From NCBI GenBank assembly GCA_045640985.1, contig JAZUFZ010000024.1:1-41109 (forward strand): a DNA stretch of 41,109 bases, read 5' to 3'. The DNA comes from Colimorpha sp045640985. GTDB taxonomy: Bacteria; Bacteroidota; Bacteroidia; Bacteroidales; P3. Under the pieces are notes generated by a model. The model was not told the origin of the DNA and did not search any database. It worked only from the letters and a program-made list of their open reading frames with translations. Within the stretch, counting starts at the first letter, position 1; the number at the start of each line of letters is the position of its first letter. This document shows, one piece after another, positions 25,813-34,222 of this stretch. The translations under genes were made by a program, and so were the position numbers.

Positions 25813-28127
25813 AGAAAATATTCTTATTCGCGCTCCTCGCAATGCTTTTTCAAAGCCTTTCAGCACAGATCCCAGCAAATTGTGCATCACCTTATTGGGT
25901 GTTTTTCACCGACAAACAAGGTTCAACCTTTGACCCTTATTCCTATTTCGATGCCAAAGCCATCGAGCGCTACCGGATCAATGGTGCCGACCTCTACGAC
26001 ATCAGCAACTACCCTGTATCACAGACCTATCTCACCCAGGTAAATACCCTTTCTCAAGAAGAAATCGGAGACTCCCGCTGGTTGAATGCCGTAGCCGTCA
26101 TGGCTACCGCAGACCAGGCAGAAGCCATTTCTCGCCTGCCTTTTGTAAAATACATCCAGCCGATTCAATCCGACATGACGCTTGCCTCACAAGAATATGA
26201 GGCCGCCCCAACCACGCCTCAATACTCATCCCATATCGAAGTGAACGGATTGGTGATGGCCGACCAGCTCGTGCGCCAGCAAGGAGAACTCTTTGCACAG
26301 AAAGGCATCAACGGAACCGGCGTAAGAGTAGCCGTATTTGACGGCGGATTTCCCTCCGTCAATACACACGAAGCCTTCCGCCATCTCCGTGAAAGCGGCC
26401 GTATTCTCAAGACCTGGAATTTCTGTAATAAGAAAGAAGATGTATATGGCTGGAATACCCATGGCACAATGGTGCTCAGCTGTATCGCTGGCATCCGCCA
26501 CGATTCTATCCAGTTAGGGCTTGCCACCGGGGCAGAATTTCTGCTGGCTCGCACCGAAGTGAACTCAGAGCCTTTCAAGGAAGAAGTATGGTGGGCACAG
26601 GCAGCCGAATGGGCCGACAAAAACGGCGCGCAAGTCATCAACAGTTCTCTCGGCTACGGCAAAGAACGCCATTTCACCAAAGACATGGACGGCACAAGCT
26701 ACGTTGCCAAAGCGGCTAACATGGCTGTCCGCAAAGGTATCGTGGTCTGCAACTCTGCCGGTAACGAAGGGGACGACCGACGCTGGAAAACCATCATCAC
26801 CCCTGCCGATGCCGACAGCGTGCTCTGCGTGGGTGGTATCAATGCCGAACTTAATGAATACAGCCACATCAGTTTCAGTTCCTACGGGCCTTCCGCTGAC
26901 GGCCGTCTCAAACCCAATGTATGCAATTTCGGATATGCCAACGTAGCCTCACCTTCAGGCGATGATAAATACACATGGGTCTATGGAACTTCTTTCAGCA
27001 GCCCGCTGACGGCCGGTTTTGTTGCCTGTGCAATCCAAGCCCACCCCGGACTTACCGCCATGCAGATGAAAGCCGAAATCGAACAAAGTGCCGACCTCTA
27101 TCCCTATTTTGACTATGCCTACGGCTATGGCGTTCCTCAGGCTTCTTTTTTCGTAGGACAGCCCACCCCTGAAACTCCTACCTTCCAGATTCTGGATGAA
27201 GGCGTTTCTATCTTTATCTACCCCACAAAGTCCAACCGCGAAGGCGACCTGTTCCTCAATGCCCAGTATAAAGCCAACCGGCAGTTAGAGCGTTATGCAC
27301 AGCTCCGCCTCTCAAAAATCGACAGCAACAAATACATTGCCATCCATAAAAGCTGCCTGACCGACCGCATCCTCAACGTGTGCTACGAAGGATATGCTAC
27401 CTCCTATACCCTTTCCGAAGAAGACAATAAATTCTGGAACGACTCCACCCCACACGAACCTTTCAGCTATTCCGTTATCGACACTGCCGGATTCAGCGAT
27501 TGGGGATTTGACGAGATTGTCAACCGCACTCCGGCCTCCAACCGTGTCCGTGAAACCCGTGAAAGCAATTTCTATTTCATGATTGGCGACAATTTCAGTA
27601 TTTCCAATGCAGAGCAGTCCACCCGGCCATGGTCGCCAAGCACACATCTTGGTTTTCGTCGTATCTATTGCATCACGAAAGCCTACCGCCTCGGATGGGG
27701 GCTTGAATGGTCGCACTACAACTATAATTTCGATGCTTCAACCGCCAACGACCTCGACCAGCAATTGCTTACGCACAACTCCGACGCCACTTCAAAACAG
27801 GTCTATTCCAATGGAATCCGACTGGAATTCTTTCAACGGGTACGGTTTGTTCCCGGCGGACTTACCGGACGCGGTCTCCATTGGGATTTAGGCATTTACG
27901 GCAGCCGTGACCGCTATTCCTACGCTGTAGATTATACCACAAACAACGAAACCAGAACCTTCTCTCCCCTCCCCGCCATGGACAACTGTCGCTGGAACTG
28001 GGGACTTTCCACCCGAATCTCCTATTCCTCACTGGGTATCTTTACCAACTATCGCATGAGTCGTCTCAGCAACCCGGAATCCATCCTTCTCCCCCGTCTT
28101 GAGATAGGTCTGCAGCTCGCCTTTTGA
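25809..28127 (+). CDS. Secreted S8 subtilisin-like protease with barrel-like C-terminus
   Basis: Predicted 772 residues with a signal peptide (MKKIFLFALLAMLFQSLSA). The propeptide-like N-terminal part precedes a complete catalytic triad: Asp178 (VAVFDGG), His218 (NTHGTMV) and Ser395 (GTSFSSP), with the oxyanion Asn in NSAGNEG. The catalytic domain ends near residue 455. A ~100-residue beta domain follows. The last ~200 residues show alternating amphipathic strands (HLGFRRIYCI, GWGLEWSHYNYNF, IRLEFFQRVRF, HWDLGIYGSR, WGLSTRISY, LEIGLQLAF) and end in Phe, as outer-membrane barrels do. No T9SS sorting domain is visible. The barrel would place the protease at the outer membrane. The fusion is inferred from the strand pattern, not from a family match. 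Confidence 0.8.
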   Translation: MKKIFLFALLAMLFQSLSAQIPANCASPYWVFFTDKQGSTFDPYSYFDAKAIERYRINGADLYDISNYPVSQTYLTQVNTLSQEEIGDSRWLNAVAVMATADQAEAISRLPFVKYIQPIQSDMTLASQEYEAAPTTPQYSSHIEVNGLVMADQLVRQQGELFAQKGINGTGVRVAVFDGGFPSVNTHEAFRHLRESGRILKTWNFCNKKEDVYGWNTHGTMVLSCIAGIRHDSIQLGLATGAEFLLARTEVNSEPFKEEVWWAQAAEWADKNGAQVINSSLGYGKERHFTKDMDGTSYVAKAANMAVRKGIVVCNSAGNEGDDRRWKTIITPADADSVLCVGGINAELNEYSHISFSSYGPSADGRLKPNVCNFGYANVASPSGDDKYTWVYGTSFSSPLTAGFVACAIQAHPGLTAMQMKAEIEQSADLYPYFDYAYGYGVPQASFFVGQPTPETPTFQILDEGVSIFIYPTKSNREGDLFLNAQYKANRQLERYAQLRLSKIDSNKYIAIHKSCLTDRILNVCYEGYATSYTLSEEDNKFWNDSTPHEPFSYSVIDTAGFSDWGFDEIVNRTPASNRVRETRESNFYFMIGDNFSISNAEQSTRPWSPSTHLGFRRIYCITKAYRLGWGLEWSHYNYNFDASTANDLDQQLLTHNSDATSKQVYSNGIRLEFFQRVRFVPGGLTGRGLHWDLGIYGSRDRYSYAVDYTTNNETRTFSPLPAMDNCRWNWGLSTRISYSSLGIFTNYRMSRLSNPESILLPRLEIGLQLAF

Positions 28128-28134
28128 AAAAATA

Positions 28135-28166
28135 TTTGGTCACCTCATAAAAAATGTGTATTTTTG
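28135..28166 (+). promoter_or_regulatory. Promoter of hutU
   Basis: TTTG at 28135-28138, a 20-base gap and TATTTTTG at 28159-28166. The predicted leader is about 34 bases. Confidence 0.75.
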
Positions 28167-28203
28167 CACTTTCAAAATATAAGATAATTAAAAACTCAAA
28201 AAT

Positions 28204-30204
28204 ATGACACTTCAAGAATTTCAAGCCGAATTAAGACAAGGTATCCCCAGTGTTCTCCCAGAACCACAGCCATACGATACCACTGTCAATCATGCACCTA
28301 AGCGCAAAGACATTCTTACTCCTGCCGAAAAGCAGATGGCTATCCGTAATGCCCTCCGTTATTTCGACCCAAAAGATCATGCCATGCTGGCTCCCGAATT
28401 TGCTGAAGAACTCCGCAAATATGGCCGCATCTATATGTATCGTCTCCGTCCTACCTATCCGATGTATGCTCGACCCATCGAGGCCTATCCAGCAAAATGC
28501 CGTCAGGCTGCTGCCATCATGCTGATGATCCAGAACAACCTCGATCCTGCTGTTGCACAGCACCCACACGAACTCATCACCTACGGTGGAAACGGTGCCG
28601 TTTTCCAGAACTGGGCACAGTACCACCTTGTGATGAAATATCTCTCTGAGATGACCGACGAGCAGACCCTCGTTATGTATTCCGGTCATCCCATGGGACT
28701 GTATCCTTCACATAAAGATGCTCCTCGCGTAGTCGTTACCAACGGTATGATGATTCCGAACTATTCCAAACCCGACGACTGGGAGCGTTATAATGCAATG
28801 GGCGTAACCCAGTATGGTCAGATGACCGCTGGCAGCTACATGTATATCGGACCTCAGGGCATTGTTCACGGCACCACCATTACCGTACTCAACGCCGCAC
28901 GCAAACTCGGTGGCGGCACTGCCGGAAAACTCTTCATTACTGCCGGTCTCGGCGGCATGAGCGGCGCTCAGCCTAAAGCCGGCAACATCGCCGGTGTGGT
29001 ATCCATCACCGCAGAAATCAACCCTTCGGCTACCCAGAAACGCTACGAACAGGGCTGGGTAGATGAAATTCATGAAAACCTCGACGAACTCTTTGTAGCC
29101 GTTAATGACGCTCGCGCCAAGAAGATTGCACGCAGCTTCGCTTACCAGGGAAACATCGTTGACCTCTGGGAATACTGCGCAGCAAAAGGCATCAGCGTAG
29201 ATCTCGGTTCAGACCAGACCTCCCTCCACAATCCATGGGCAGGCGGTTACTATCCCGTAGGAGTTACCTTTGAAGACGCCAAAGTCATGATGGCTGACCA
29301 GCCTGAGCTCTTCCACGAAAAAGTTCAGGAGAGTCTCCGTCGTCATGTGGCCGCCATCAATAAACTCACAGCCAAAGGCATGTACTTCTTCGACTACGGC
29401 AACGCTTTCCTCCTCGAAAGCAGCCGTGCCGGTGCCGACATCTGGAATGCCGACCATACAGCCTTCCGCTATCCTTCGTATGTTCAGGACATCATGGGAC
29501 CTATGTGCTTCGACTATGGTTTCGGTCCTTTCCGTTGGGTATGCACCAGTGGCAAACCCGAAGACCTCGACAAATCCGACCATATCGCCATGGAAGTCCT
29601 CGACGAAATCGCCAAGACTGCTCCCGCTGAAATCCAGCAGCAGATGCGCGACAATATCCAGTGGATCAAGGGCGCTAACGAGAATCATCTTGTAGTCGGA
29701 TCTCAGGCTCGTATTCTTTATGCCGACTGCGAGGGTCGTACCAAAATTGCAGCCCGCTTCAATGAGGCCATCCGCAAAGGTGAAATCTCCGCTCCTATCG
29801 TACTCGGCCGTGACCACCACGACGTGTCTGGTACCGACTCCCCGTTCCGCGAGACTTCCAATATCTACGACGGCTCCAACCGCTGCGCCGATATGGCCGT
29901 CCAGAACGTAATCGGAGACTCCTTCCGCGGCGCCACTTGGGTATCCATCCACAACGGCGGTGGCGTAGGCTGGGGTGAAGTGATGAACGGAGGTTTTGGT
30001 ATGGTTCTTGAAGGAACCGATGACTGCGACCGTCGTCTCCGCAACATGCTCTTCTGGGATGTGAACAACGGCATCAGCCGCCGCAGCTGGGCCCGCAACG
30101 AAGGTGCTATGTTCGCCATCAAGCGTGCTATGGACAACTGCCCACAGTTGAAGGTTACCATTCCAAACCTCGTAGATGACAAAATTCTCGAAAATCTTTT
30201 TTAA
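28204..30204 (+). CDS. hutU: Urocanate hydratase
   Basis: Predicted 666 residues. It converts urocanate to imidazolone propionate in histidine breakdown, with NAD as bound electrophile. Family blocks include YGGNGAVFQNWAQYHL, VMYSGHPMGLYPSH, NYSKPDDW, GGMSGAQPKAG, FDYGFGPFRWVC and HNGGGVGWGEVMNGGFGM. It is about 100 residues longer than the Pseudomonas enzyme; this longer form is usual in Bacteroidota. It has its own promoter and terminator. The other hut genes (hutH, hutI, ftcD) are not in the window, so the pathway must be completed elsewhere. Confidence 0.95.
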   Translation: MTLQEFQAELRQGIPSVLPEPQPYDTTVNHAPKRKDILTPAEKQMAIRNALRYFDPKDHAMLAPEFAEELRKYGRIYMYRLRPTYPMYARPIEAYPAKCRQAAAIMLMIQNNLDPAVAQHPHELITYGGNGAVFQNWAQYHLVMKYLSEMTDEQTLVMYSGHPMGLYPSHKDAPRVVVTNGMMIPNYSKPDDWERYNAMGVTQYGQMTAGSYMYIGPQGIVHGTTITVLNAARKLGGGTAGKLFITAGLGGMSGAQPKAGNIAGVVSITAEINPSATQKRYEQGWVDEIHENLDELFVAVNDARAKKIARSFAYQGNIVDLWEYCAAKGISVDLGSDQTSLHNPWAGGYYPVGVTFEDAKVMMADQPELFHEKVQESLRRHVAAINKLTAKGMYFFDYGNAFLLESSRAGADIWNADHTAFRYPSYVQDIMGPMCFDYGFGPFRWVCTSGKPEDLDKSDHIAMEVLDEIAKTAPAEIQQQMRDNIQWIKGANENHLVVGSQARILYADCEGRTKIAARFNEAIRKGEISAPIVLGRDHHDVSGTDSPFRETSNIYDGSNRCADMAVQNVIGDSFRGATWVSIHNGGGVGWGEVMNGGFGMVLEGTDDCDRRLRNMLFWDVNNGISRRSWARNEGAMFAIKRAMDNCPQLKVTIPNLVDDKILENLF

Positions 30205-30220
30205 TCAGACAACAACCATA

Positions 30221-30257
30221 GGGAACCTCTATACCCATTGAGGTTCCCTCTTTTTTT
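30221..30257 (+). terminator. Rho-independent terminator after hutU
   Basis: GGGAACCTC (30221-30229) pairs perfectly with GAGGTTCCC (30240-30248), followed by TCTTTTTTT. Confidence 0.93.
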
Positions 30258-30263
30258 ACCGAC

Positions 30264-30953
30264 ATGAAAAAATACACACTTCCCCTTATCTTTTCCGCCC
30301 TCATTCTGGGCGTCTGCATGATTATTGCTGCAGGACGGCTAACCCCAAATCCCGCTTCCGTATCGGTTCGAGGACTCTGCGAACGCGAAGTAATGGCAGA
30401 CCGTGCCATCTATCCCATCTCTTATAAGGAATCCGGCGATGACCTGGAAGAACTCTTCAAAACCGTAAAAGCCAAGAACGACATTATACGCCAGTTCCTC
30501 AAGGACCGCGGCTTCACCGATGAAGAAATCACCATAGGATCGCCAAAGCTCACCGACCGTATGGCAGACAGCTACGCCTCCAACTACCGCAGCCGCTTTA
30601 CCCTTAACTCTGTAGTAAGCCTCTGTACCGACAAGGTCAACGAAGTCATCAACCTTCAATCCAACCTTACCTCACTTCTGGAACAAGGTATTGCAGTAGG
30701 ATCCGGCAACGACTGGGAAAACCCCGTAACCTTTGAGTTCACCAGCCTCAACAATATCAAACCCGAGATGATTGAAGAAGCCAACAAGAACGCCCGCGAT
30801 GCTGCCGACCAGTTCGCCAAGGACAGCCACAGCAAGATAGGCAAAATTCTCAACGCCTCCCAAGGCCTCTTCTCCATCGAGAACCGCGACGCCAACACAC
30901 CGCACATCAAACGGGTTCGCGTTGTGACCTACATAACCTACAAACTCAAATAA
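30264..30953 (+). CDS. SIMPL-domain (DUF541) periplasmic protein
   Basis: Predicted 229 residues with an N-terminal membrane anchor or signal (MKKYTLPLIFSALILGVCMI). The rest matches the SIMPL/DUF541 layout: SVSVRGLCEREVMADRA, then a helical FKTVKAKNDIIRQFLKDRG block, then SVVSLCTDKVNEVINL and the FEFTSLNNIKPEMIEEANKN block. Members are periplasmic or outer-membrane proteins such as E. coli YggE and are linked to oxidative stress; the exact role is not known. It begins just after the hutU terminator. Confidence 0.85.
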   Translation: MKKYTLPLIFSALILGVCMIIAAGRLTPNPASVSVRGLCEREVMADRAIYPISYKESGDDLEELFKTVKAKNDIIRQFLKDRGFTDEEITIGSPKLTDRMADSYASNYRSRFTLNSVVSLCTDKVNEVINLQSNLTSLLEQGIAVGSGNDWENPVTFEFTSLNNIKPEMIEEANKNARDAADQFAKDSHSKIGKILNASQGLFSIENRDANTPHIKRVRVVTYITYKLK

Positions 30954-31170
30954 GAATCAATAGCTATTTAGGTTTCTATTGCTATTTTTGTAATAATCGC
31001 ATCAAAGATTCCACAAAAATAGAAAACAGCTAATCGGTATTATAGACAAAACAAAGGGTGGACCATTTCCCATCCTTTGTATCATCAAAGGGCGGGCAAC
31101 GCCGTTTTTCCGTCGGAGTAACGTCGGGGCAACGCCGTATCTCTTTCGGGTTCCAGAGGGAGTTACCCGG

Positions 31171-31192
31171 GAGATACCAGAGAGATACCAGA
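31171..31192. repeat. 11-bp tandem repeat (GAGATACCA family), second site
   Basis: Two units of GAGATACCAGA back to back, directly after a GGGAGTTACC motif. It matches the units at 5853-5885 in another intergenic region. Confidence 0.6.
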
Positions 31193-31570
31193 GCGGAACC
31201 TCACAGAGGCTTTGCGCCAAGCGTAGCGGAGCGTTCGCGCGAAGGCGGGCCAAACAGAGGCTGTGTCAAGTCGCGAAACATCTCTGCAAATTTCCGCGTC
31301 CAGATTGGCCAGTTTACCCCAATCCCCGCCACTTTCCTCCGCAGATTAGCCGTTTGCCCTCAATTATGAAAAATTTTTCAACGCCTGTTTTTTCGCAAAA
31401 AATGGGAAGCCGAACCTGAAACTGGAGCATTTCTCCATTTATGTGCCCTTTTTATACCCCAATTTGAGGCATTCTGCCCCCTTGCCGAGCTCCGGCATCT
31501 TTTGGGAAGTGGGTTTTGTAATGTCGTATTTCATTGTAGTTGTGCTTTTTAGAGAAAATAATTAGGTCTT

Positions 31571-31724
31571 AATGGTGATAGGTGACTGGTGTCAATTAGA
31601 TTTTTGAGGGTATCACTATTTTTTCAAACACCATGTAACTATCTATATATTAGTTAGTTAAGTAGTATATAAAGAGGGTTTGTATATCCATTTTTTTAAT
31701 TGTCACCTGTCACCTGTCACCATT
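31571..31724. repeat. 154-bp element with 27-bp inverted ends
   Basis: Bases 31571-31597 and 31698-31724 are inverted repeats that match at 24 of 27 positions; the right arm contains three GTCACC units. The interior is AT-rich and non-coding. It looks like a small MITE-like or extragenic palindromic element. No second copy was seen in the window. Confidence 0.65.
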
Positions 31725-31934
31725 GTCTATCCGGTTACTCTTTGTCTAAGAGGCTGTTGAGAGCCTGGCTGATTTATTCGACTATCGTCTCATGACCTTT
31801 TTTATTCCGGCCTAAAGAGCCTCTTTGGCACTCCATTGCAGAAGTTCCTTGGCGAGTCCTTTTGTAAAATCCTTTATCGAGAAATCCGCGGTGAGATAGG
31901 TGGCCTATCTGATAGCTGTTCCTATCTACGCATT

Positions 31935-32738
31935 TTTGTGAATTGCTTTTTTTTGTATCTTTGCATGTTCTTTGACATCGCCGGTAGTGATCAAGTACTT
32001 CTTTAATAGTTGTGAATTGCTTTTTTTTTGTATCTTTGCATGTTCTTTGACATCAGTGTAAAAGCCTTTTTATTGAGTACGCAGGTTGTGAATTGCTTTT
32101 TTTTTGTATCTTTGCATGTTCTTTGACATCTGGACTATATGGCTGGAGCGATAGCTAACAGTTGTGAATTGCTTTTTTTTTGTATCTTTGCATGTTCTTT
32201 GACATCCCAGTTGTCAGGACGGTTCCAAGCATCTGTGTTGTGAATTGCTTTTTTTTTGTATCTTTGCATGTTCTTTGACATCGGAGGAAAATTTTTCGAC
32301 CCGACGAGTAGTGTTGTGAATTGCTTTTTTTTTGTATCTTTGCATGTTCTTTGACATCGACACGCACGCGAAGCTTTTAAGTCGCTCAGTTGTGAATTGC
32401 TTTTTTTTTGTATCTTTGCATGTTCTTTGACATCAGCTTAATGTTTGCCATATCTTGAGCAAGAGTTGTGAATTGCTTTTTTTTTGTATCTTTGCATGTT
32501 CTTTGACATCTTTTTGTGCATAATCATAGCAGGGAGAAAGGTTGTGAATTGCTTTTTTTTTGTATCTTTGCATGTTCTTTGACATCTCGGCGTTGATTAT
32601 TTTCGAGCCATTTTGTGTTGTGAATTGCTTTTTTTTTGTATCTTTGCATGTTCTTTGACATCACCACAGCCGACCACCCGCTCGCAGGCGCGGTTGTGAA
32701 TTGCTTTTTTTTTGTATCTTTGCATGTTCTTTGACATC
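31935..32738 (+). CRISPR. Type II-C CRISPR array, 11 repeats and 10 spacers
   Basis: The repeat is 46 bases (for example 32009-32054). It starts GTTGTGAATTGC, then nine T, then GTATCTTTGCATG, and ends CTTTGACATC. Repeats 2-11 begin at 32009, 32085, 32161, 32237, 32313, 32389, 32465, 32541, 32617 and 32693 and look identical. Repeat 1 (31935-31979) is degenerate: its first base is T instead of G and one T is missing. Spacers are 30 bases, except spacer 1 (29 bases). The 5' end of the repeat is complementary to the tracrRNA anti-repeat, which fixes the crRNA strand as plus. The degenerate end is far from cas2, so the youngest spacers probably lie at the right end. Each repeat contains TATCTTTG, a promoter -7 box. 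No spacer was seen to match elsewhere in the window. Confidence 0.97.
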
Positions 32739-32790
32739 TCAATATGTATAAAACACTACATGTCATTACGCTACAAAGTTTTTGAAAAAT

Positions 32791-32821
32791 AAAAATCCTG
32801 GCCATTGGTCAGGATTTTTTT
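32791..32821. terminator. Bidirectional terminator between array and cas2
   Basis: AAAAATCCTGGCC (32791-32803) pairs with GGTCAGGATTTTT, one G-T pair, with T runs on both strands. It can end the array transcript (plus) and the cas9-cas1-cas2 transcript (minus). Confidence 0.85.
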
Positions 32822-32963
32822 GTATGCAAATACTCGATTTCTGATTCTATCTATATGCGGAATAGCGTTATTGAATTTGTGCAAATTTTCATAAAAAACA
32901 GCAAAAAAACACGAATTTGCAACACCTTTAGGCGAGATTAAAGTGTTAAAAAAATATAAAATT

Positions 32964-33302
32964 TCAAAATAATTCCAACTGCTGCCCAGGGGCATCTGGA
33001 GGAAGCGATTTTTGGTTCGAGAAGAGTTCTATCTCGCCAAACTGCTTATCGGTAATGGTAATAATGGCCACCTGTCCGAACTCGGGCAGAAAGAGTTTGA
33101 CACGTTGAAGATGAACCTCTGCATTCTCGCGACTCGGGCAATGACGGACATAGATGGAGAATTGGAACATAGTAAAACCATCCTTTACAAGATTCTTTCG
33201 GAAATCAGAGGCGGCCTTTCGTTCCTTTTTGGTTTCGGTAGGCAGATCAAAGAACACCATCACCCACATAATCTGGTACTCGCTGAAGCGGTCGGCCTTC
33301 AT
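32964..33302 (-). CDS. cas2: CRISPR-associated endonuclease/adaptation protein Cas2
   Basis: Predicted 112 residues. The beta1 segment YQIMWVMVFFDLPTETKKER holds the conserved Asp, followed by FRKNLVKDGFTMFQFSIYVRHC, the usual Cas2 ferredoxin-like fold of type II systems. With Cas1 it forms the complex that inserts new spacers. It is the last gene of the cas operon; its start overlaps the cas1 stop by four bases. The stretch 32739-32963 between it and the array is AT-rich and is the likely leader side of the array. Confidence 0.95.
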   Translation of the reverse strand: MKADRFSEYQIMWVMVFFDLPTETKKERKAASDFRKNLVKDGFTMFQFSIYVRHCPSRENAEVHLQRVKLFLPEFGQVAIITITDKQFGEIELFSNQKSLPPDAPGQQLELF

Positions 33303-34213
33303 TGTTCCATCAGGGGATAGCTTACCTTTCGTTGCTCACCGCTGAAGCATCTAAAAAGCGAGGCAGTGGTTTGAGAGGCGGCCACCATTAAAGGCCGGCG
33401 CTGTCCATCTATGAGCACTTCCATTACAGGAATGCTCAGCAACCGTCGTTTGAGATCGGTGGTGAGCTGACTGCAGTCGGCGCCGCTATGCAGGATTTGG
33501 AGTACCAGTGTATCAACGTATGGACGGTAGGGTTCCATAACGTCGTCAGCCAGGCAATAGGCATTATAACGGTTGTGGTGGTGGATGCCCAATGTGGGCA
33601 ACAATCCGCTCGACACTAAAGCCCGCGCCACCACGCCCCGAAGTATGGCATAGCCGTAGTTGAGCAGATTGTTGGGGCAATCCTCATCCCTGCCCCGGGT
33701 GAAAGAGTCTATTTCTGGGAAAAGCATCTTCCAATAGTAGGCGGCCGCGCGACCTTCGAGGTTGTCGCTATCGCCGCTCTTCACATCCCGTTCCCAAACC
33801 CGCATGTTGCCTATCTCAGCATTGAGGCAATGTTTGAGCACAGCCGCTTGATTGTGAATCTTAGCCTGGATGGTCTGCTGCCAGAGCTGTTTACGGAGAG
33901 GCAACGAGGCCTCTATCTGCAATTGGAACCGCTCACTCTGCGTGGTGTTGCCCGAGAGGGGAAGCATCATACCCGAAGGCATGTGTTTCTCGTCACAGGT
34001 GATGACTGCACAATTGTTGGCCAGCAAGGCATCCAAGGCGGCGTTGGTGATGGTAATCTGACGGTCTTCCAGCACCACGACCCCGATATCCTCGATAGCG
34101 GCTGTACTGACCAACTCCTGCCCCGTGTCAGGATCGTTGCGTTTGATGACCAACTGCTCGTTGCGCAAAAAGAGATAGGCAGGATTGCCAAAGAAGAGAG
34201 TCCGCTTAATCAT
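33299..34213 (-). CDS. cas1: CRISPR integrase Cas1 (type II)
   Basis: Predicted 304 residues. It opens with MIKRTLFFGNPAYL and has AIEDIGVVVLED in the N-terminal beta domain. Metal ligands are Glu153 (NLEGRAAAYYW), a His in GIHHHN (211-213) and an acidic residue in LADDVMEPYRP (222-231). The length and motifs are normal for type II Cas1. It lies nine bases after the cas9 stop and overlaps cas2 by four bases, so all three are one operon. Confidence 0.96.
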   Translation of the reverse strand: MIKRTLFFGNPAYLFLRNEQLVIKRNDPDTGQELVSTAAIEDIGVVVLEDRQITITNAALDALLANNCAVITCDEKHMPSGMMLPLSGNTTQSERFQLQIEASLPLRKQLWQQTIQAKIHNQAAVLKHCLNAEIGNMRVWERDVKSGDSDNLEGRAAAYYWKMLFPEIDSFTRGRDEDCPNNLLNYGYAILRGVVARALVSSGLLPTLGIHHHNRYNAYCLADDVMEPYRPYVDTLVLQILHSGADCSQLTTDLKRRLLSIPVMEVLIDGQRRPLMVAASQTTASLFRCFSGEQRKVSYPLMEQ

Positions 34214-34222
34214 AACGAAAGG

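Larger units (their letters stand above)
30954..31934. other. Long non-coding region between the SIMPL gene and the CRISPR array
   Basis: About 980 bases without a credible gene. A weak terminator-like hairpin (CAATAG 30958-30963 / CTATTG 30976-30981 then T-rich) ends the SIMPL transcript. A stronger stem (ACAAAGGGTGG 31051-31061 / CCATCCTTTGT 31070-31080) follows. GC-rich repeat debris fills 31081-31260, including GGGAGTTACC at 31158-31167, also found at the ends of the 119-bp palindromes. A 154-base element with inverted ends lies at 31571-31724. I see nothing distinctive in 31261-31560 or 31725-31918. Confidence 0.55.

Noticed and set aside
32155..32805. Minus-strand frames of 70 and 93 codons with a repeated peptide
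   Set aside because: They are translations of CRISPR repeats and spacers.
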